Of a stretch of DNA of 64,000 bases, positions 18,360 to 28,401 are shown piece after piece. Origin of the DNA: an uncultured Pseudomonadota bacterium (lineage in GTDB: Bacteria > Pseudomonadota > Gammaproteobacteria > Steroidobacterales > Steroidobacteraceae); contig CAIYVA010000094.1 in NCBI GenBank assembly GCA_903929455.1, positions 1 through 64,000 of the forward strand. Reading direction: 5' to 3'. Made by a program: the position numbers and the translations under genes. A model generated the notes under the pieces. It was not told the origin of the DNA. It did no database searches and saw only the letters and a list, made by a program, of their open reading frames with translations. Every line of letters begins with the position of its first letter. Position 1 is the first letter of the stretch.

Positions 18360-19202
18360 TTATTCCGGAACAAGCCAATCTACCCGCCACCGGCCGCGCC
18401 CGGTAGGGGCAAGGGATTGATGAAGCCAAGGCAAGGCCGTGGCTAACTGATGATCGAGCTGCCAAGGCGGGTTAATGAACAGTATCCCCGATCCATTCAG
18501 GCCTCCCGGTGAATCATCATGCTCCACGGTGAGTTCTATCAGCAGTTGCTTGCGAATGCCGCTGGCCTGCATGCGACTCAAGAAACGCGTACTGGCCTGA
18601 CCATGTTTGATTGGATACCAGATGGCAAACATACCTGTTGGCCAGCGTGCGACAGCCAGCGGGAGCGCCTCCAGCAGTTTTTCAAACTCATCCGGTTCCT
18701 CATAGGGAGGATCGATGAGTACTAACCCGCGTTTTTCTTTCGGTGGCAGTAGGGCGGTTAGCGCCTCGTAGCCATCTCGTGTATGCACGGACGCGCGTGC
18801 GTCATAGTGACCCCAGTAGCGTAAAGCATCTGCCTCGCGCGGCTCTAGTTCGCACAAAGCAGCACGGTCTTGCGGGCGTAGCACCGACAAGGCCAGTTTG
18901 GGTGAGCCTGGATAAGAGGTGAGTGTGTCACCCTCGAAGCCAAGCATCTTAATGAGTGTCAGGTAACGCTCTACGACGGGAGGAGGATTAGCCGCCTTTA
19001 ACGCAAGCAAGATACCACTCCTAAACTCGCCGGCACGCTGCGCTTCAGGCTCGCCTAACGGATAATTACCGCGGCCGCTGTGCGTATCTAGATAGAAGTA
19101 AGGCGCTGGTTTTTTGGCAAGGTGATCAAGTGCCGTTACCAGGACCAGGTGTTTAAACACGTCCCCGAGGTTGCCGGCATGGTAGGCGTGGCGATAGTTC
19201 AT
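18360..19202 (-). CDS. rlmJ: 23S rRNA (adenine(2030)-N6)-methyltransferase
   Basis: A 280-residue SAM-dependent methyltransferase of the RlmJ (YhiR) family, which modifies A2030 of 23S rRNA. The N-terminus MNYRHAYHAGNLGDVFKHL is diagnostic, and the catalytic DPPY motif appears in VLIDPPYEEPDEF (about residue 166). THSGRGNYPL and the C-terminal GSGILFINPPWQLD also match the family. It stands alone between hemB and hemF on the minus strand. Confidence 0.95.
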   Translation of the reverse strand: MNYRHAYHAGNLGDVFKHLVLVTALDHLAKKPAPYFYLDTHSGRGNYPLGEPEAQRAGEFRSGILLALKAANPPPVVERYLTLIKMLGFEGDTLTSYPGSPKLALSVLRPQDRAALCELEPREADALRYWGHYDARASVHTRDGYEALTALLPPKEKRGLVLIDPPYEEPDEFEKLLEALPLAVARWPTGMFAIWYPIKHGQASTRFLSRMQASGIRKQLLIELTVEHDDSPGGLNGSGILFINPPWQLDHQLATALPWLHQSLAPTGRGRWRVDWLVPE

Positions 19203-19261
19203 ACCGGCACTTTACGCGCGAGACGGGTTCAGCGTCGGTCGATGGGGCCACAGTTCTGGTA

Positions 19262-20203
19262 TCACGCCGATTCGCCTAACCAGTCTCTGGGACGTAAGTA
19301 ATCGGCAAGCTTGGCTTCAGGCGAGTCTGGCGTTGGTTCAAAGCCATATTCCCAACGAACCAACGGTGGTAGCGACATTAAAATTGACTCAGTGCGTCCG
19401 CCAGACTGCAGCCCAAACAGTGTGCCGCGATCGAAAACCAAGTTGAATTCCACGTAGCGTCCGCGACGGTACAGTTGGAATTGTCGCTCGCGCTCACCAA
19501 AGACGTCGTGTCGCCGACGCTCCACAATGGGTAGATAGGCTTCCAGGAAGGCGTTTCCAACCGACTGTAACAGTGAGAAACAGCGATCAAAGCCACCACT
19601 GTTGAGGTCGTCGAAGAAAAGGCCGCCGACACCCCGTGTCTCTTGACGATGTTTTAGGTAAAAATATCGATCGCACCACTCTTTGTAGTCTGTGTACGTA
19701 GCGTCTCCAAATGGCTGACAAGCACGGCGCGCGATTTGATGCCAGTGACGGATATCTTCATCACAGGGGTAGTAAGGCGTCAGGTCAAAGCCACCACCAA
19801 ACCACCACACAGGATCTTGACCGGGCCTCTCTGCGATAAAAAAACGCACATTCATATGTGTCGTTGGTACGTAGGGGTTATGCGGATGAAAGACGAGTGA
19901 AACGCCCATCGCTTCAAAAGACGCGCCGGCGAGATCAGGGCGAGCTGCCGTCGCTGCGGGGGGCAAGTGATCGCCGAACACGTGTGAGAACCCGACTCCG
20001 CCTTGTTCAAGAAGCGAGCCATCGCGCAACACGCGACTATCTCCGCCACCACCTGCTGGCCGTGTCCAGACATCCCGACTAAAGCGCGCCCCGCCGTTTT
20101 GCGCCTCCATGGCAGCGGTGATGTGCTCTTGCAGGGAGATCAGATAAGACCGAACCTTGGCCTTATCAGCTTTACCGGTGTTGCTGTCATCAGGCGCGCT
20201 CAC
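19262..20203 (-). CDS. hemF: Coproporphyrinogen III oxidase, aerobic
   Basis: The oxygen-dependent enzyme converting coproporphyrinogen III to protoporphyrinogen IX; 313 residues, cytoplasmic. Conserved signatures are [29 protein letters not shown] and GGLFFDD, followed by [20 protein letters not shown] near the C-terminus, all typical of HemF. It begins 11 bp after topA and is likely co-transcribed with it. Its presence implies growth with oxygen; no hemN is seen here. Confidence 0.96.
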   Translation of the reverse strand: MSAPDDSNTGKADKAKVRSYLISLQEHITAAMEAQNGGARFSRDVWTRPAGGGGDSRVLRDGSLLEQGGVGFSHVFGDHLPPAATAARPDLAGASFEAMGVSLVFHPHNPYVPTTHMNVRFFIAERPGQDPVWWFGGGFDLTPYYPCDEDIRHWHQIARRACQPFGDATYTDYKEWCDRYFYLKHRQETRGVGGLFFDDLNSGGFDRCFSLLQSVGNAFLEAYLPIVERRRHDVFGERERQFQLYRRGRYVEFNLVFDRGTLFGLQSGGRTESILMSLPPLVRWEYGFEPTPDSPEAKLADYLRPRDWLGESA

Positions 20204-20214
20204 TCGTGACCTAG

Positions 20215-22764
20215 CTACTCTGCTGTCTTAGAACGCTTAGCGGATGGGGTGGCCTTCTTTTTAGCCGTGCTTTTCTTTTTGGCAGACTTTTTAGCCGCCT
20301 TCTTTTTCGGCGCTACTGAGGCTGCCTTCTTAGCTGCTGCTTTCGCTGCTTTCTCAGCGGCTTTTGCCTCTGCCTTCTCGGCTGCCTTACCCGCGGCCGT
20401 CTTGGTGACGGCTTTGCGTCGCCCAAATCGGGTGGTTCCGCGCAAGGGGGCATCCGCTAGTAGTGCACGACACTCTTCTAAGCTCAGGCTAGCAGGGTCG
20501 CGCTCCTTGGGGATGCGAGCATTGCGCTTTCCATCCGTTAAGTAAGCACCAAAACGACCATTCAACACCTGAATATCGTCCACACCATAGTCGCGGATCA
20601 GCCGTGCGGCGTCCGCCACGCGCTTCTCCTCGATCAGTTCAAGTGCTCGCGGGAATTCCAAAGTGTACGGATCATCTGTCTTCACGGAGACATACTTTGA
20701 TCCAAACTTGACGAAGGGACCAAAGCGGCCGATGCCAACAGATACCTTGTCGCCGTCGGGCAGCTCGCCCAATGCCTTAGGCAGCGTAAATAGCTTGAGT
20801 GCCTCATCAAAATCGATGGAATCCATCTTTTGACCAGGCCTTAAACCAGCAAATTTTGGCTTTTCAACGTCATCCTTCGTACCGATCTGTACGAACGGCC
20901 CGTACTGACCGATGCGTACGCTGACCGGTCGCCCGCTCACAGGGTCTACACCCAACTGACGCGACTGTGCCACTTCCTCGCGAGTGACGGTTTTTTCGAT
21001 GTCTCGCACCCGGTCTATGAACGGCTGCCAGAACTCGAGCATCACCGGCACCCAGTCCTTGTCGCCGCGCGAGATATCATCGAGGCTATCTTCTAGTCTT
21101 GCTGTAAATTCGTAGTCCACATACTGCGGAAAGAATCGCACAAGGAAGTTGCTGACAATCTTGCCCGTGTCTGTTGGCAGAAAATTACGGCGCTCATCTT
21201 CAACATACTTGCGGGCACGTAGGGTCTCAATGATTGCCGCATAAGTAGAGGGCCTACCAATGCCGCGCTCTTCCAACGCCTTGACTAAGGACGCCTCAGT
21301 GTAGCGCGCTGGTGGTTCTGTCGAGTGTTGCTCGGGCGTGAGCGCCACAAGCTTGGCGATATCATTCACTGCGAGTGGTGGCAGACGACTGCCGCCTTCA
21401 TCACTGTCCTCATCATCGTTTTTATCGACCGCATACGCATCCAGATAGCCGGGCTTGATGAGTGTGGAGCCGCTCGCACGGACAATGCCCGCCGGAGAGG
21501 TGGTTGCCGATGGCGGAGAGCCTGCGGGATGTAACGTCACGGTGAGGCGCTCATAGACTGCATTGGTCATCTGCGAAGCGACCGTGCGCTTCCAGATCAA
21601 GTCATACAGTTGCAGCATTTTGTCATCGATTTGACCGCGCAGTTTTTCTGGCACCACGGCTGCTGCCGTGGGGCGGATAGCCTCATGGGCTTCCTGAGCG
21701 TTCTTTTGCTTGTTTACGTAGCTTCGTGGTGCATCGGGAACGGCATCTGCCCCATATAGATCACCGATGACCGTACGAATGTTAGTAATCGCATCCGCAG
21801 ACAACGACGTGGAGTCCGTTCGCATGTAGGTGATCAGGCCGACAGGGCCTTCGCCAAAATCCACACCCTCATATAGTTTCTGGGCCAGCTGCATAGTTTG
21901 TCGTGCGCTGAAGCCCAAACGATTGGCAGCTGCTTGCTGCAAAGTGGACGTCCTAAAGGGTGCTTGCGGGCTGCGCGAGTGAGGCTTTGATTCGACATGC
22001 GCAACGCGTAGATTGCCAGCGCAAGCCGCTAGCAAGTGTTGTTCGGCCGCACGGGCGGCGCTCTCCGAGGTGAGGCTGAATCGGTTTTTGGAGACGTCAG
22101 CCTCTATTTTTTTGCCATCGACTTCAATGACGCGGGCACGGAAAGACTGACCGCCTTTGTCGGCTTCAATCTCAAGGGTCCAATACTCTTGACGAATAAA
22201 GGCGACGATCTCTGCTTCCCGGTCGCAGATGAGCCGTAACGCCACGCTTTGTACACGACCTGCCGAGAGGCCTGGCATGATTTTCTTCCACAGAAGCGGT
22301 GAAAGATTAAAGCCGACTAAGTAGTCGAGCGCTCGGCGAGCTTGCTGCGCATTCACCAAGGAAATTGACAAGCGCTCGGGAGCAGCCACCGCTTTTTGGA
22401 TTTCTTTCTTGGTGATTTCAAAGAATTTCGCGCGATGAACTTCTTTGTTCTCTAAAACGCCACGTTCCTTGAGGATTTCGTGGAGATGCCAACTGATTGC
22501 CTCACCCTCGCGGTCCGGGTCGGTTGCGAGATACAAGCACTTGGCTTTTTTCATCGCCCGTTCTATGGCATCGACATGGCGTTCGTTACGTTCAATCAGT
22601 GCATAACGCATGGTAAAGCCATGTTCAGTATCAATAGCGCCTTCTTTGGGCACCAAGTCTCTGACATGGCCGTATGACGCCAGCACCTCGAAGTCCTTAC
22701 CGAGGTACTTCTTGATGGTTTTGGCTTTGGCCGGCGACTCAACGATGACGAGGTTTTGACTCAT
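20215..22764 (-). CDS. topA: DNA topoisomerase I
   Basis: A type IA topoisomerase of 849 residues that relaxes negative supercoils. It has an N-terminal Toprim domain ([26 protein letters not shown]), the active-site tyrosine in [11 protein letters not shown] (about residue 320), and C-terminal repeat modules ([18 protein letters not shown], each about 60 residues). The last 60-70 residues are a Lys/Ala-rich basic tail in place of zinc ribbons, probably for DNA contact. ATG at 22764 has GGAA upstream; the longer frame to 22773 starts with TTG. It lies downstream of smg and upstream of hemF. Confidence 0.96.
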   Translation of the reverse strand: MSQNLVIVESPAKAKTIKKYLGKDFEVLASYGHVRDLVPKEGAIDTEHGFTMRYALIERNERHVDAIERAMKKAKCLYLATDPDREGEAISWHLHEILKERGVLENKEVHRAKFFEITKKEIQKAVAAPERLSISLVNAQQARRALDYLVGFNLSPLLWKKIMPGLSAGRVQSVALRLICDREAEIVAFIRQEYWTLEIEADKGGQSFRARVIEVDGKKIEADVSKNRFSLTSESAARAAEQHLLAACAGNLRVAHVESKPHSRSPQAPFRTSTLQQAAANRLGFSARQTMQLAQKLYEGVDFGEGPVGLITYMRTDSTSLSADAITNIRTVIGDLYGADAVPDAPRSYVNKQKNAQEAHEAIRPTAAAVVPEKLRGQIDDKMLQLYDLIWKRTVASQMTNAVYERLTVTLHPAGSPPSATTSPAGIVRASGSTLIKPGYLDAYAVDKNDDEDSDEGGSRLPPLAVNDIAKLVALTPEQHSTEPPARYTEASLVKALEERGIGRPSTYAAIIETLRARKYVEDERRNFLPTDTGKIVSNFLVRFFPQYVDYEFTARLEDSLDDISRGDKDWVPVMLEFWQPFIDRVRDIEKTVTREEVAQSRQLGVDPVSGRPVSVRIGQYGPFVQIGTKDDVEKPKFAGLRPGQKMDSIDFDEALKLFTLPKALGELPDGDKVSVGIGRFGPFVKFGSKYVSVKTDDPYTLEFPRALELIEEKRVADAARLIRDYGVDDIQVLNGRFGAYLTDGKRNARIPKERDPASLSLEECRALLADAPLRGTTRFGRRKAVTKTAAGKAAEKAEAKAAEKAAKAAAKKAASVAPKKKAAKKSAKKKSTAKKKATPSAKRSKTAE

Positions 22765-22842
22765 GATTTCCAAAAAGTGAGCGACACGCCGAGAGGCGAG
22801 CTGCTCTTATATATACGTGTGACGGCCGGCCGACATCCCGAT

Positions 22843-23313
22843 CTAGTGTAAGGCGTCTGATTGCCCTTCAAACACCAGATCTTCCATGCGCTGGTAAGCC
22901 AATTCTTGTCCTGGTTGGCTAAAGAGCACCATCAGGACGACCCATTTAACCTGTTCGATATCCACTTCTTCGGCATTGAGCGCGAGCAATCGGTCGACAA
23001 CTAACTCACGTTGCTGCGGTGACAAGATTCCGATGTTCTCGAGCTGCAGAAGGTACCCGCGTACGTCAGCCGTTAGTCGGACTTGTTCGTGCCCACTAAA
23101 TACGCGGAACGAACGCATCTGCGCATCAGCGACAACGGTGGTGTCGGCTGATAGACCTTCGAGCCACTCCAGTGCCCGACTGATACCACTCTCGGCGAAT
23201 CCAGCATGCTCTAGTTCCTCACGGAGCGCGTCTCGATTAGCCTGCGGTATAGCATCGGAGTCGAGGTAGTTCTCGAATAAATAAATCAGAATGTCGAGCA
23301 CGTTGTCGTTCAT
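22843..23313 (-). CDS. smg: Smg family protein (DUF494)
   Basis: A small acidic cytoplasmic protein of about 156 residues. The start at 23313 gives MNDNVLDILIYLFENYLDSD, matching the invariant Smg N-terminus; the open frame extends 15 codons further upstream without family similarity. Smg is a conserved protein of gamma- and betaproteobacteria encoded next to dprA and topA, with no established activity. Here dprA itself appears to be missing, replaced by a short remnant upstream. Confidence 0.92.
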   Translation of the reverse strand: MNDNVLDILIYLFENYLDSDAIPQANRDALREELEHAGFAESGISRALEWLEGLSADTTVVADAQMRSFRVFSGHEQVRLTADVRGYLLQLENIGILSPQQRELVVDRLLALNAEEVDIEQVKWVVLMVLFSQPGQELAYQRMEDLVFEGQSDALH

Positions 23314-23416
23314 CAGCCTGCCGTCTCGAGCGTACCTATAGGGCGGGTAAGGAGCCATGAAGAGGGGTCATCTCTGTTTATACCACCCCATGATCACATG
23401 GCGAAGATCGGCCCGC

Positions 23417-23608
23417 TTAGATCGGCACGTGCCGCGAGGAGCGGTGTGATTCCGATGAGTAACTGGCCGGCTCAACGCCGCTCGCATCTAACAGCATTTC
23501 AACAGGCTTGTCCAACCAAGCGTCATCCGGCAGCGTGGGGTCAGAGCCGTATTCTTGAACTGCGCCAATGGCTTGGGCGCGCTTCAGTCTGTGCGTTGAC
23601 GGTTCGAA
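23417..23608 (-). pseudogene. dprA: Possible remnant of dprA (C-terminal end)
   Basis: dprA normally sits between the LysM gene and smg on the same strand in related genomes; here only about 330 bp separate them and no intact gene fits. The minus frame 23608-23417 reads HRLKRAQAIGAVQEYG and later LLDASGVEPAS, which resembles the LLDALGYEPAS-like start of the DprA C-terminal winged-helix domain, then degenerates and stops. The Rossmann domain is absent. A hairpin (AGCCGCC / GGCGGCT, 23612-23641) just after the lysM stop may be that gene's terminator. Position is the main evidence; the sequence match is short and could be chance. Confidence 0.4.
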
Positions 23609-23647
23609 TCAAGCCGCCCCCCTTAGGTTGGGATGGCGGCTATCCCG

Positions 23648-24775
23648 TCACGGGCTTTTGACCTTGTCCCCAACATGGGATGGACCATGCAGCGCGAGCA
23701 CTAGCCCGAAACTCATGTGTGGATAGGTTTTAAATACCATGAAGGTGCCTGAGATTTCAGCAGGCAGGGCTACGGTAGGCGTTAATAGTCCTGTGAATTC
23801 TTGAGAGCGGGTGATGCCGCCGTGGCCACGGTCTTTGGTTGTGTAGCCATGGGCGAAGATCTCTAGGATGTGTCCTGGCTCTAATCCATCGGCGGAACCA
23901 CGATTGATGGCGACCGCCTCGTACTGGCCGATGATATTAATACCGTCCATGACGGCGATAATTTGTCCGGATACCGGCTTGCGTGGCGCATGCGGCACGA
24001 AGTCCAGCGCGATATCGGTTGGGGGGATCCATAGCCGGTCGCCCGCCATGGTTTCTCTGCCTGATTCCATAATGGTCAGGCGGGCAAAATCCTTGTGATC
24101 GTCGGTGCCGGCCGCTGTCCGATCCAGTCGCGCATTGCCGGTATAAATGCCTTCGTAGCCTAGGAAATCGCCAGAATCCGGGTCTTTTAAGGCCCGGCCT
24201 AGGTGGACGATGTTGAAGCGGGTCCCCAGGGGCTGAGCAGGCAGGTCACGCACATAGATTTTGTCGGTGACGCCACCGACGACGTGATCTTCATTGAGTG
24301 CGGTGATGTAGGGGAGGTGTCGCGCCTCTTCCTTTGAAATGACGCTCGGCTTCGACATGAAAGCAGCGACGATATCGTAGGGAATCGCGGGAATCGCGCT
24401 GCCTAGGTTTGTGGCGCGGACTTGGGGGCTTAAGTGGACCACGTTATCAGGGTTTCCGCGCTCTAAGATCAAGCGCGGTTTGCCGGCGGCATCGTAGACC
24501 AACCGAATGATGTCACCGGGGTAAATCAGATGGGGGTTCTTGATCTCGGTGTTGAGATACCAAATTTCTGGCCAGTACCAAGGTTGGCTTAGGAATTTGC
24601 CGGCAATGCCCCAGAGGGTATCGCCTTGTTGTACGGTGTATTCAGAGGGGGCGTCGGGCGCCAGTGGCACAGACGCGGTGCGCTCAGCCGGGGCTGGCGT
24701 CGCGGTGGCGGCCATCGCGCTACCGGTGAGCGCCGCCCATGTGAGGAGGAATCCTAAAAATACGTGTTTTTTCAT
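23648..24775 (-). CDS. Exported LysM-domain protein
   Basis: A 375-residue protein with a signal peptide (MKKHVFLGFLLTWAALTGSA, cleavage near AMA-ATA) and one LysM domain at about residues 46-95 (YTVQQGDTLWGIAGKFL, WYWPEIWYLN, IYPGDIIRLV). The remaining 280 residues are a conserved C-terminal region of unknown role. Members encoded next to dprA/def are thought to bind peptidoglycan in the periplasm. It is the first gene of the minus-strand lysM-smg-topA-hemF run and is divergent from def. Confidence 0.9.
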   Translation of the reverse strand: MKKHVFLGFLLTWAALTGSAMAATATPAPAERTASVPLAPDAPSEYTVQQGDTLWGIAGKFLSQPWYWPEIWYLNTEIKNPHLIYPGDIIRLVYDAAGKPRLILERGNPDNVVHLSPQVRATNLGSAIPAIPYDIVAAFMSKPSVISKEEARHLPYITALNEDHVVGGVTDKIYVRDLPAQPLGTRFNIVHLGRALKDPDSGDFLGYEGIYTGNARLDRTAAGTDDHKDFARLTIMESGRETMAGDRLWIPPTDIALDFVPHAPRKPVSGQIIAVMDGINIIGQYEAVAINRGSADGLEPGHILEIFAHGYTTKDRGHGGITRSQEFTGLLTPTVALPAEISGTFMVFKTYPHMSFGLVLALHGPSHVGDKVKSP

Positions 24776-24954
24776 ACGGTTACGGGTTCACCCAAGGGCT
24801 TTGCAAAAGAGGTCCTGCATAAAGACCCGAGGGGCCTTGCGTCCTATAATAAGAGGTCAGGATTCTGTGCACGCCGTCTGGTTCATCCAGAACGAATGTG
24901 TCAGGCTCCTGCCGCATTATTGCGCCCGTTTGAGTAAAGTCCTCAGCTAATATC

Positions 24955-25488
24955 ATGACGCGTCTCACAATTCTCGAATATCCGGATCCTCGTTTACGCC
25001 GCATGGCCGTGCCGCTTGCGCGCGTTGAAAAACATCACCAACAGCTCATCGATGACATGTTTGAAACCATGTACGACGCGCCCGGTGTCGGCTTGGCTGC
25101 GCCGCAGGTCGACGCACCGATCCGTTTGTTGGTTATGGATGTCTCAGACAATAACGATCAGCCCTTGGTGTTGATCAATCCAGACATCTTGGCTCGATCA
25201 ACTCCTGGAACGATGCGCGAAGGTTGCTTGTCGGTGCCAGGTTATTTTGAAGAGGTCGATCGTTCACACGAGATTACGGTGCGCGCGCTCGATCGCCTGG
25301 GTAAGCCATTTGAATTGCAGGCAGAGGGATTGCTGGCTGTCTGCATTCAGCATGAGATGGATCACCTCGATGGCAAGTTGTTCGTTGATTACTTGACGGA
25401 GCTTAAGCGCTCGCGCATCCGCAAGAAGCTCGAGAAAGAGCAACGCCAGCGCAGTCAACCTAAATCGTCGCGTTCGCCGGCGTTATAA
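24955..25488 (+). CDS. def: Peptide deformylase
   Basis: A metallohydrolase of 177 residues that removes the formyl group from nascent N-terminal methionine. All three motifs are present: [16 protein letters not shown] (Cys ligand) and QHEMDHLDG (HExxH ligands). The C-terminus has a basic tail. It begins the plus-strand operon def-fmt-rsmB-DUF4390-ntrY-ntrX, with 3 bp to fmt. Confidence 0.97.
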   Translation: MTRLTILEYPDPRLRRMAVPLARVEKHHQQLIDDMFETMYDAPGVGLAAPQVDAPIRLLVMDVSDNNDQPLVLINPDILARSTPGTMREGCLSVPGYFEEVDRSHEITVRALDRLGKPFELQAEGLLAVCIQHEMDHLDGKLFVDYLTELKRSRIRKKLEKEQRQRSQPKSSRSPAL

Positions 25489-25491
25489 GGC

Positions 25492-26448
25492 GTGCCATTA
25501 AAAATTGTTTATGCAGGCACCCCTGAATTCGCAGTGCCCGCGCTTGATGCGCTCGTGGCAGCAGGTCACCAGTTGGTGGCTGTATATACCCAACCAGATC
25601 GTCCGGCGGGACGCGGACGTGTCTTAACGGCTTCGGCGGTGAAAGCTCGGGCACTGGCGCATGGCTTGGTGGTTCATCAGCCACCGACGCTGCGTGATGC
25701 CGCGGCACTACACGAATTCGTGCTCAGCGCGCCAGATGTGGCGGTGGTTGCGGCGTACGGCTTGTTGTTGCCGCCAGAGATCTTGCAGTTGCCAAGGCTG
25801 GGTTGTTTAAATATCCATGCATCGCTCTTGCCGCGTTGGCGCGGCGCGGCACCCGTACAACGAGCCATTCTGTCGGGCGACAGCGATACGGGTGTATCTA
25901 TTATGCAGATGGACGAGGGCTTAGACACCGGCGCTGTATTGAGTCATCGATCGATCCCAATTGGGGCCCGTGAGACGAGTGCGGAACTTACCGAGCGGCT
26001 CGCGGTCTTAGGAGCGCAGGCGCTACTGTCTGTATTAGGAGAGTTGACGGCAGGCCATGCACTTAGCCAACCGCAACCGACAGAAGGCGTAACCTATGCG
26101 CGCAAGCTGGATAAAAAAGAGGCCCAAATTAACTGGCAGCTATCGGCGCGAGACATTGATCGTCAGGTAAGGGCATTCGTGCCCTGGCCTATCTGCGAAA
26201 CGCGTTGGCGCGGTGCGCAACTAAGAATTCACGCCGCAGAGCCTGTTGCGGGCGAATCATTGGGCGTTCCCGGGGAGATTGTGTCGGTAGGACCGAATGG
26301 TGTCGAAGTTGCGACTGCGGATGGCCGCTTGTGTCTAAAGCGGGTTCAGTTGGCGGGCCGTACGATGGTGTCTGCGCATGAGTTTGCATCGGCTGAGCTC
26401 AAGCGGGGCTCTTTGATTGGTGAGCAATTTACAGGCTTTGCCTTATGA
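25492..26448 (+). CDS. fmt: Methionyl-tRNA formyltransferase
   Basis: Formylates initiator Met-tRNA using 10-formyltetrahydrofolate; 318 residues. The N-terminus IVYAGTPEFAVPAL and the formyl-transfer site LNIHASLLPRWRGAAPVQRAI (catalytic Asn, His; Asp in MDEGLDTGAVL) are conserved, and a C-terminal OB-like domain follows. The start is GTG at 25492, three bases after the def stop. Its stop overlaps the rsmB start by 4 bp. Confidence 0.97.
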   Translation: MPLKIVYAGTPEFAVPALDALVAAGHQLVAVYTQPDRPAGRGRVLTASAVKARALAHGLVVHQPPTLRDAAALHEFVLSAPDVAVVAAYGLLLPPEILQLPRLGCLNIHASLLPRWRGAAPVQRAILSGDSDTGVSIMQMDEGLDTGAVLSHRSIPIGARETSAELTERLAVLGAQALLSVLGELTAGHALSQPQPTEGVTYARKLDKKEAQINWQLSARDIDRQVRAFVPWPICETRWRGAQLRIHAAEPVAGESLGVPGEIVSVGPNGVEVATADGRLCLKRVQLAGRTMVSAHEFASAELKRGSLIGEQFTGFAL

Positions 26449-27773
26449 CGGATGGCGTTTCCAGTCGAGTGTCAGCGGTGCGGGTGATCGCGGCCGTCAT
26501 AGGCAAGGGGCAAACCTTGGAGGCTGCGCTATTGGCGGCTCGTCCGTCGCTTGCTGATCGCGCTATGGTGCAATCGTTGGTGTTTGGCGTCCTGCGCTTT
26601 GGCCATCGACTGTCACGTGTTGCCACTGCGTTAGTGAGTCGATCGTGGGATTCACAGACACCAGAGCTGCGAGCGTTACTGCTGCTCGGTCTTTATCAAT
26701 TGGAATACAGCGGTACGCCGCCGCACGCAGCAGTCAATACTATAGTTGCAGCCGCCCGATTAGTGGGTGAGCAAAAAGCGGCAGGCATGGTGAACGCTTG
26801 CTTACGTCGTTATCAACGAGAGCGCGCACGTTTGTTAGACCTCGCGGATGAGACGCTGGCGGGACGTACTTCTCATCCGATCTGGCTAGTCGAGGCGTAT
26901 CAGAGAGACTGGCCTGCCTATGCGGTACCGATGCTAGCGGCTGCCAACGAGCATCCGCCTCTCACGCTGCGCGCCAATGTGAGGAAGGGGAGTGTCGAAG
27001 CGCTCGCAGCGGAACTAGCAGCTGACGGTCATGTGACGATGCGCGTGCCAGGTGCTCCCGATGCACTCATTTTGGAAACACCAATCGATGTCCGTGGGCT
27101 ACCGGCTTTTATAGAGGGGCGTTGCTCAGTTCAAGATGCCGCAGCGCAGTGCGCCGTCCCTCTATTGGCTGCACGGGCTGGTATGCGCGTGCTCGACGCC
27201 TGTGCCGCTCCTGGCGGCAAGACCGGTCATTTGTTAGAGGCCACACCGGGGCTGACGGAAGTCGTGGCATTAGATATTGATCAAGGTCGCGCCGGCCGAA
27301 TTCAGGAAAATTTAACTCGCCTCGGACTGGAGGCTACCATTCTGATTGGTGACGCCACGGATCCCAGTCTGCTGTTGGGGCAGCGTTTTGATCGCATCTT
27401 AATAGACGCGCCTTGCTCTGGTACGGGTGTGATCCGCAGGCATCCTGATATTAAGTGGCTGCGTCGCCCAGGCGACCTACAAGCCCTTGCTGATCGGCAA
27501 CTGGCGCTGCTTGCAACCTTGTGGCCGCTGCTGGCTCCCGGAGGCCGCTTGTTGTATGCGACCTGTTCGCTCTTAAAATCAGAGAACCGCCAAGTGATCC
27601 GTGCCTTCTTTAGGCAATTCCCGGATGCGATCGATGTGACCGAATCTGCTAGCCTTGCCATTGGAGACATGGCGCATACCGAGCCTGCCGATGGCCCAGG
27701 TATTGCTTTACTGCCCGGTATGGCGGGGGTCGATGGATTTTATTATGCGTGCCTTGAGCGCCGTTGTGATTGA
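26445..27773 (+). CDS. rsmB: 16S rRNA (cytosine(967)-C5)-methyltransferase
   Basis: A SAM-dependent m5C methyltransferase of 442 residues (Fmu/Sun). It has an N-terminal NusB-like RNA-binding domain (about 1-140), then the catalytic domain with the SAM motif VLDACAAPGGKTGHL, the aspartate motif LIDAPCSGTGVIRRHPDIKW with the motif-IV Cys, and the catalytic Cys in YATCSLLKSEN. ATGA overlap with fmt shows coupling. The DUF4390 gene begins inside its last codons. Confidence 0.96.
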   Translation: MTDGVSSRVSAVRVIAAVIGKGQTLEAALLAARPSLADRAMVQSLVFGVLRFGHRLSRVATALVSRSWDSQTPELRALLLLGLYQLEYSGTPPHAAVNTIVAAARLVGEQKAAGMVNACLRRYQRERARLLDLADETLAGRTSHPIWLVEAYQRDWPAYAVPMLAAANEHPPLTLRANVRKGSVEALAAELAADGHVTMRVPGAPDALILETPIDVRGLPAFIEGRCSVQDAAAQCAVPLLAARAGMRVLDACAAPGGKTGHLLEATPGLTEVVALDIDQGRAGRIQENLTRLGLEATILIGDATDPSLLLGQRFDRILIDAPCSGTGVIRRHPDIKWLRRPGDLQALADRQLALLATLWPLLAPGGRLLYATCSLLKSENRQVIRAFFRQFPDAIDVTESASLAIGDMAHTEPADGPGIALLPGMAGVDGFYYACLERRCD

Positions 27774-28401
27774 TCTGTTAACACACGCGCGACGACTGGT
27801 TGTGGCCACCCTGCGCGTGCCTGCCATTGGTACCGTGCGGCTGTTGTTTTGTGTCGCGATCCTGTTCGCTCAACCGGTCTCCGCTGCCGACGTTTTATTA
27901 GTCGATGACGGCGCTCCCTTCGATGTTCGCTCTGCGTTCATTGAGCCGCATGAACATGTTTATCAACTGAACGCCACCCTGGATCTGTCTTTGTCGTCAT
28001 CTGCTGTGCGCGCGCTTGCTGATGGTGTTCCCGTGACCATTGAGCTCGATCTCACGATTGTACGCAATCGCCGATATCTGACCGACGTGCAGATCGGCTC
28101 ACTCGTGCAACGCTGGCAGGTACGTTACGATGCGTTATCTGAAAGGTACTTGGTCAAAAATCTAAACTCTAGTCAACAAACGTCGCATGCCACATTGCAG
28201 GCTGCGATTGCAGAGCTGTCAATCATTCAGAGCTTGCCGATTTTAGATGAGTCACTGATGCAGAAGGGCAAACAGTACGAGGCCTCACTGCGTGTTATGA
28301 CGACAGTCGATGGCGGGCTTCCCACTGCTCTTAAGTACGTGATGTTTTGGATAGACTGGCGGCGCATCAGTGATTGGTATACCTGGACCGTACGGCCATG
28401 A
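27745..28401 (+). CDS. DUF4390 family exported protein
   Basis: A protein of about 218 residues with an N-terminal basic region and a hydrophobic segment ending in AQPVSAADV, which looks like a signal peptide or anchor, followed by beta-rich sequence (LNATLDLSLS, VPVTIELDLTI). DUF4390 proteins are found beside rsmB and ntrYX in beta- and some gammaproteobacteria and have no assigned function; a periplasmic partner of NtrY is a plausible guess. The start is uncertain: ATG 27733 or 27745, or GTG 27766 overlapping the rsmB stop, are all in frame. The stop overlaps ntrY by 4 bp. Confidence 0.8.
   Translation: MRALSAVVIDLLTHARRLVVATLRVPAIGTVRLLFCVAILFAQPVSAADVLLVDDGAPFDVRSAFIEPHEHVYQLNATLDLSLSSSAVRALADGVPVTIELDLTIVRNRRYLTDVQIGSLVQRWQVRYDALSERYLVKNLNSSQQTSHATLQAAIAELSIIQSLPILDESLMQKGKQYEASLRVMTTVDGGLPTALKYVMFWIDWRRISDWYTWTVRP

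Noticed and set aside
20249-20545. 98-codon plus-strand frame opposite the end of topA
   Set aside because: It is the antisense of the Lys/Ala-rich topA tail, giving an artificial Ala/Phe-rich translation.
23595-23620. tRNA-like T-loop sequence GGTTCGAATC
   Set aside because: The flanks do not fold into an acceptor stem or anticodon arm; it lies inside the suspected dprA remnant, and the motif alone occurs by chance.
23612-23641. Hairpin AGCCGCC / GGCGGCT as a proven terminator of lysM
   Set aside because: Arms are good but the loop is 16 bases and no T-run follows on the minus strand; noted only within the remnant entry.
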